From NCBI RefSeq assembly GCF_001183985.1, contig NZ_LFZW01000001.1:2848309-2912308 (forward strand): DNA of 64,000 nucleotides, read 5' to 3'. A model generated the notes under the pieces. The model saw only the letters and a list, made by a program, of their open reading frames with translations, was not told the DNA's origin and did not search any database. Shown in pieces: positions 60,331 through 64,000 of the stretch; the first letter of the stretch is position 1; each line of letters begins with the position of its first letter. Origin of the DNA: Peribacillus loiseleuriae. GTDB taxonomy: Bacteria > Bacillota > Bacilli > Bacillales > DSM-1321. A program made the translations under genes and the position numbers.

Positions 60331-61932
60331 TTATTCAATGTTTCTTCTTCTTTTCAACTCCCTAATTAAGTTGCTAATCGAATCTTCAGTTGAAACTTCA
60401 TTCGAATCGATAATCATCTGTTCTATGATCGTCTTTCTAACCGATTCCCTAAGCGACTCCTTAATCATATCTCTAACAGAATGAGTTTTCGATTTATCTT
60501 TCATTCCATTATTTTCAATTTCTTTTTCTGGTTTATTATCTAATTCTATTATAGGTTCTTGTTTAACTTCAGCTTCAACTTTTTTCTCTAATGTAGACTT
60601 TTGCTTATAATTGGATTTAGTATCAGTAGGCCTCGCTTCAACTTTTTTCTCTAATGTAGACTTTTGCTTATAGTTGGATTTAGTATCAGTAGGTTTCGCT
60701 TCAATAGAATCTGCGCTTACCAAATCTTTTATGATTTCTTGTTCAACATAAATATCGGTTAAAGTTTCTGGTACTGATGAAGATGACGTATGAATGGCAT
60801 CGCCCCATACTCCAAGTATTTCGGAAGCAACTCTGTCCCACTTATAAAGAGATACAGCAAGTTCTCTCCCTTTGATCCCCATGTTTTTCATTTTAGATTT
60901 GTCTGATAGGATTTCTGTAATTTTTTCTACAAAACCAATCGGATTTTCTGGATTTTCTACAACAAGACCATTTTCATTGAGTTGAATGACTTCTGGATTT
61001 CCTCCTCTTGCTGTCGTTAATATAGGGAGTCCCGCTGCCATCGCTTCATAGTGTACCCGTGCCAATGGCTCGTTCCATTGAGATGTGCATACAAATAAAT
61101 CAGCCGCTGCAAACCAGTTTTGTATGACACTTGGTGAAACAAAACCTGTTGTTACTACTGGTATTGTCAGTTTCTTTGTCATTGCTCTAACATAGGCAAC
61201 ATAATCAGTTATATTATCTTCACTAAACCAACTACTTCCAACTACTACTACTGCTAAATCTTTAAATTTTTTTGATAGCTCCGGCAATGCCCTAATTAAC
61301 CGATCTACTCCTTTATTATGAGAAAGTCTACCTGCAAACATGATAACTGTTTTGTTTTCTAAGCCATGTTCTTGACGAATTTCATTACGTATCTTTTGCA
61401 TCTTTGGATGGTATCCAGGTAAGAACTGCTCAGTATCTACTCCAGAATAAATCGTAGTTATTTTCGCTGTTGCTTGTGGATAAAGATTTCGTATTACATT
61501 ACCAACATAATCACTTACCGTTACAATATTAGATACTTCTTCTAATGCAGCAGTTGCTTCTTCTGGACTTATTTTGTCAGGATTGAACATATCATTATGC
61601 ATGCTTAAAGTAATTTTTGCTTCAGGAGCAACTTTCCGAACTGGAAGGACTAAACGCGGTCGATTGAAAATATGAATAAGGTCAAAGGAAGTCGATTCTA
61701 GATACTTGATGACTCCTTCTCGATAGATCTCTAATATTTGACCAGGTACCCGTACATAATGAACGCCATCTATTGTTTCCTGATTTGGAAGTGATCGTTC
61801 ACTAATCCCTAAAACCGTGATTTCATGAAATCGGGATAAATAAGGGAGGTTCCCAGAAATATACGTTTGAATCGCTCCACCTAACACAGGAGGCACTGGT
61901 AGTTTTTCAGTACAGATCATTAATATTTTCAT
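60331..61932 (-). CDS. cotSA: Spore coat glycosyltransferase CotSA with an extended repetitive C-terminal tail
   Basis: 533 residues from ATG 61932 (MKILMICTEKLPVPPVLGGA). GT4 core to about residue 375: TTIYSGVDTEQFLPGYHP, FAGRLSHNKGVDRLIRAL, EPLARVHYEAMAAGLPILTT and RGGNPEVI. CotSA proteins usually end near 380 residues; here a Lys/Glu-rich tail of about 150 residues follows. It contains a 21-residue unit (PTDTKSNYKQKSTLEKKVEA plus a Lys/Arg) twice in tandem and ends in a predicted helical SVRDMIKESLRESVRKTII segment. It overlaps the cotS stop by ATGA, so the two are coupled. Acts in the mother cell on coat/crust glycans. Confidence 0.87.
   Translation of the reverse strand: MKILMICTEKLPVPPVLGGAIQTYISGNLPYLSRFHEITVLGISERSLPNQETIDGVHYVRVPGQILEIYREGVIKYLESTSFDLIHIFNRPRLVLPVRKVAPEAKITLSMHNDMFNPDKISPEEATAALEEVSNIVTVSDYVGNVIRNLYPQATAKITTIYSGVDTEQFLPGYHPKMQKIRNEIRQEHGLENKTVIMFAGRLSHNKGVDRLIRALPELSKKFKDLAVVVVGSSWFSEDNITDYVAYVRAMTKKLTIPVVTTGFVSPSVIQNWFAAADLFVCTSQWNEPLARVHYEAMAAGLPILTTARGGNPEVIQLNENGLVVENPENPIGFVEKITEILSDKSKMKNMGIKGRELAVSLYKWDRVASEILGVWGDAIHTSSSSVPETLTDIYVEQEIIKDLVSADSIEAKPTDTKSNYKQKSTLEKKVEARPTDTKSNYKQKSTLEKKVEAEVKQEPIIELDNKPEKEIENNGMKDKSKTHSVRDMIKESLRESVRKTIIEQMIIDSNEVSTEDSISNLIRELKRRRNIE
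60572..60697 (-). repeat. 63-bp tandem duplication inside cotSA
   Basis: Two adjacent 63-bp units, nearly identical at DNA level, encode the repeated 21-residue segment; a partial third unit start (GCTTCAA near 60698) precedes them. Confidence 0.85.
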
Positions 61933-63029
61933 AGTGATTCCACCCCCCTCCAATCATCTTCAATTTCTTTAAGAACTGGCCATTTAGTCTGATCTGTATC
62001 AACAATCGTTTGAATTAATTGGGTTGTTTGATCATTTAAAAATAATTCAGGTTCATATACAACTTCTTTAATATTTTTATAAAATTCATTTGGGAGTGAC
62101 AAATCAATCATTAAAATCTCATATAGTTCAGCTGTAAGGGGATTAGATTCATGATAAGACTTAATCATCTCCCGAACCCAATTCACATCCCATCTATACA
62201 AATCTGCCATTGTACCACTAATTAGCTTTCTTAAATCACGAAGCGGAAGATCAAAGGCAACCCCATCAAGGTCAATAATCCACATTCCGTTACTACCCAT
62301 TTGACCATTTGACCAGCCATAATCCTGATGAACAAGCCCCCAAAAAGCATTTCCTTTTTTTATCAATTCGGAATAACTTGATTGATTAAGCCTTGTCAAA
62401 CTATTTCTAGCTTGCTCTTCAAACCTGTCAACTACATTCAATAGATGTGTACTTGCTGGCAATTCACCATAGACATTGGCAATGTTACGGAACCAATCCA
62501 TTTTGATGATCATCTTTTCATAACTAGATGGCCATTTATGCAGTCTTGAAGCTACTTCAGATTGTTGCGGTGGCTCATACCCCTTACTTAAACGATGAAA
62601 TTCACCGAGCGCATAACATAAATGTTTCGCACCTTCTAAATCTTTTGTAACAGGTTCTAATGGTTCTATCCACTCTGCAACGAACCATAACTTTCCTCCA
62701 GCTTCAACATAATCCTTTTCATCCATTGTTTTTACAATCGCGGGTACTCTTGCATCTTGGACTTTAACTAAATATTCCTGAGCTCCTAAGCTAAACATAC
62801 TTCTTGTTGGTCTTCTGTGTAACAATTTTAAACTTTTTGGACCAGAAGTTGTTTCAAGTTTCCAAATCGCACCGCCTTTATCTGGCTTAGTTGTTATGAC
62901 TTGTATGCTATTAACAGAAAGGTCGTAACTTTCAAGAACATCCTGTGCTATTCGTTCAATATAATCAGGTACATAAAATTCATGAGTTAAATCATCGCTT
63001 TCCCATGGCTCAATTATTGGGTGATCCAT
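61929..63029 (-). CDS. cotS: CotS-family spore coat protein (kinase-like fold)
   Basis: 366 residues from ATG 63029 (MDHPIIEPWESDDLTHEF), 5 nt after GGAGGG; the longer frame to 63083 lacks a site. Aminoglycoside-phosphotransferase-like fold: GGAIWKLETTSGPKSLKLL in the N-lobe, LVHQDYGWSNGQM (HxDxxxxN-type loop with Gln-Asp) and MWIIDLDGVAFDLPLRDL (metal-binding DxD). CotS, CotI and YutH of B. subtilis belong here and are coat proteins; kinase activity on coat components has been shown for the related CotH but only suspected for CotS. Co-transcribed with cotSA. Confidence 0.88.
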   Translation of the reverse strand: MDHPIIEPWESDDLTHEFYVPDYIERIAQDVLESYDLSVNSIQVITTKPDKGGAIWKLETTSGPKSLKLLHRRPTRSMFSLGAQEYLVKVQDARVPAIVKTMDEKDYVEAGGKLWFVAEWIEPLEPVTKDLEGAKHLCYALGEFHRLSKGYEPPQQSEVASRLHKWPSSYEKMIIKMDWFRNIANVYGELPASTHLLNVVDRFEEQARNSLTRLNQSSYSELIKKGNAFWGLVHQDYGWSNGQMGSNGMWIIDLDGVAFDLPLRDLRKLISGTMADLYRWDVNWVREMIKSYHESNPLTAELYEILMIDLSLPNEFYKNIKEVVYEPELFLNDQTTQLIQTIVDTDQTKWPVLKEIEDDWRGVESL

Positions 63030-63554
63030 CATATCCCTCCTATGAGTTAAATCGTAATTTCTGCAAGAGTGAAGCGCTGTCAATTATTACTTTTATTTGA
63101 GTTCAACCTTATTTTTGTCAACGCTTTCCAAAACAGATTTCTTCATTTCCCCCTATAATTTACTCGAAGAATTATCTCCATAGATCCTCAAAGAAACAGG
63201 TAATAGATGATGATTTTCCAAGATACTAATTTAAGTAGTCTAAAAGGATGTACCTATTTTTCGGACCCATCTGCAGGATTAAATACTCTTAACTAAGTTA
63301 TGCTCTGATAAAATATTTGTATAGGATAGTTGCTTAGAAACAGAAGGCAATTTTGAATTTTTGAATAATTCATCGATCATTGAAACGATTGGCAATTCTT
63401 ACTTGTTTAACAAGTTATGAAATGACTAACTAACACGAACGCTTGGCCATTTTGAAGCACAAAATTTTTTTTTGTCGAGCAATATACTAAGAACATTAAA
63501 TATTCATCTTACTTAGGGTATTCCAACCTGTTTAACCAGGATAAAAATTAATTA
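63030..63554. other. Intergenic region upstream of cotS
   Basis: No ORF or repeat found. On the minus strand TTGACA (63116-63121) is 17 bp from a weak AAATAA (63093-63098); no clear sigma-K pattern was seen for cotS. Confidence 0.45.
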
Positions 63555-63580
63555 GTGGGATCACCTTAAGATGATCCCAC
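63555..63580 (-). terminator. Terminator of the tandem-repeat protein gene
   Basis: A 9-bp perfect stem (GTGGGATCA/TGATCCCAC, 8-nt loop) followed on the minus strand by TAATTAATTTTTA, 27 bp after the stop codon at 63608. Confidence 0.75.
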
Positions 63581-63607
63581 CGAAATTAGAATTATTTTTT
63601 CTTCGTC

Positions 63608-64000
63608 TTAGTCCCCACTCTCGTCTGGACTTTCATCCCCACTCTCGTCTGGACTTTCATCCCCACTCTCGTCTGGACTTTCATCCCCACTCTCGTCTGG
63701 ACTTTCATCCCCGCTCTCGTCTGGACTTTCATCCCCACTCTCGTCTGGACTTTCATCCCCACTCTCGTCTGGACTTTCATCCCCACTCTCGTCTGGACTT
63801 TCATCCCCGAGCTCTCCTAAATTTTCATCCCCACTCTCGTCTGAACTTTCATCCCCACTCTCGTCTGGACTTTCATCCCCGCTCTCGTCTGAACTTTCAT
63901 CCCCACTCTCGTCTGGACTTTCATCCCCACTCTCGTCTGGACTTTCATCCCCACTCTCGTCTGGACTTTCATCCCCACTCTCGTCTGGACTTTCATCCCC
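63608..64000 (-). CDS. Acidic tandem-repeat protein, C-terminal part (5' end outside window)
   Basis: The frame that stays open across the whole block (130 codons to TAA at 63608-63610) reads Gly-Asp-Glu-Ser-Pro-Asp-Glu-Ser over and over, sixteen 24-bp units and a final Gly-Asp. Variation fits this frame: AGT/AGC changes are silent, CCA/TCA gives Pro/Ser, and one aberrant unit (63805-63828) reads ENLGELGD without a stop. The protein end is therefore extremely acidic and disordered, like surface or spore-coat stalk repeats. Its N-terminus lies beyond the window, so the family is unknown; proximity to cotS suggests, but does not show, a spore-surface role. Confidence 0.8.
   Translation of the reverse strand, partial: GDESPDESGDESPDESGDESPDESGDESPDESGDESSDESGDESPDESGDESSDESGDENLGELGDESPDESGDESPDESGDESPDESGDESPDESGDESPDESGDESPDESGDESPDESGDESPDESGD
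63611..64000. repeat. 24-bp tandem repeat array (at least 16 units, continues past the edge)
   Basis: Unit TTTCATCCCCACTCTCGTCT plus GGAC on the plus strand, period exactly 24 bp, no spacers. Units differ by single bases (ACTCTC/GCTCTC, TGGAC/TGAAC) except one divergent unit at 63805-63828. Confidence 0.97.

Noticed and set aside
63592..63804. A 70-codon minus-strand frame of repeated Met-Lys-Val-Gln-Thr-Arg-Val-Gly
   Set aside because: It is a shifted reading of the 24-bp array and is stopped in the divergent unit at 63805-63828; the acidic frame is open throughout and fits the substitution pattern.
63611..64000. CRISPR array
   Set aside because: The 24-bp units are contiguous with no spacers and encode an open frame; no cas genes are present.
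1..64000. tRNA, rRNA, prophage, toxin-antitoxin or defence-island genes
   Set aside because: No cloverleaf or rRNA-like sequence and no phage, restriction, Abi or Cas-type motifs were seen; the helicase at 7.7 kb has no defence partners beside it.

Overview
The window is chromosomal DNA from a low-GC, endospore-forming member of the Bacillaceae or a close relative. This is inferred from Shine-Dalgarno-rich genes, many with Bacillus subtilis counterparts in the same local order (glnQHMP, yitYZ, ytdA/ytcAB with cotSA-cotS), a LysM/GH18 spore-lysis type enzyme, sigma-K-like promoters and a SAM-I riboswitch. No rRNA, tRNA, CRISPR array, prophage or intact transposase gene is visible. Function calls are from sequence memory and motifs; no database search was run.

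Layout. 1-2.0 kb: pABA/folate genes pabA and a fused pabB-pabC that runs off the left edge. 2.4-3.6 kb: an old-yellow-enzyme reductase. 3.9-7.4 kb: a sulfur-scavenging operon (FMN reductase, DmoA/NtaA-type monooxygenase, second luciferase-like monooxygenase) behind a sigma-A promoter and SAM-I riboswitch. 7.7-19.6 kb: UPF1-like helicase, PepF, a yitYZ-like pair, a YqcI/YcgG protein, IlvE, a decayed patatin gene, YueI, a DUF457 protein, VanZ and several overlooked micro-ORFs. 19.6-25 kb: IS200/IS605-like debris, a 52-aa gene and the glnQHMP glutamine ABC transporter, then a histidine-kinase relic cut off at a dispersed repeat. 25-46 kb: metabolic and transport genes (AEC carrier, 6-phosphogluconolactonase, 2-hydroxyacid dehydrogenase, YebE, Bcr/CflA efflux, Cof hydrolase, YcgL, CDF transporter, ABC exporter, metallo-beta-lactamase-fold enzyme, spore glycosidase, benzil-reductase-like SDR, AI-2E exporter, cardiolipin synthase).

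46-54 kb is a thiol/quinone stress block: SRPBCC protein, flavin reductase, MhqD-like esterase and two MhqO-like ring-cleaving dioxygenases in one operon. Its promoter is overlapped by a sequence like the B. subtilis MhqR operator. Divergent OsmC, an HxlR regulator with an N-terminal cysteine and a CPDC flavoprotein follow. 54-64 kb is a spore-surface polysaccharide block: UDP-glucuronate 4-epimerase-like, UDP-glucose dehydrogenase, UTP-glucose-1-phosphate uridylyltransferase, a CotSA-like glycosyltransferase, a decayed 1.6-kb stretch, then cotS and cotSA with an unusual tail. At the right edge is the 3' end of a gene built from 24-bp tandem repeats. The open frame through all 16 units encodes an acidic Ser-Pro-Asp-Glu/Ser-Gly-Asp-Glu repeat, not the basic Met-Lys-Val-Gln-Thr-Arg-Val-Gly reading of another frame.

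Three families of dispersed, mostly palindromic repeats occupy intergenic spaces: family A (about 200 bp, core like CCATCAGTGGGG), family B (about 60-135 bp hairpins, several starting 5-9 bp after a stop codon) and family C (about 190 bp, ends like GAGGTTGTTC). They border gene relics and appear to supply transcription terminators; they are the most systematic unexplained structure here.
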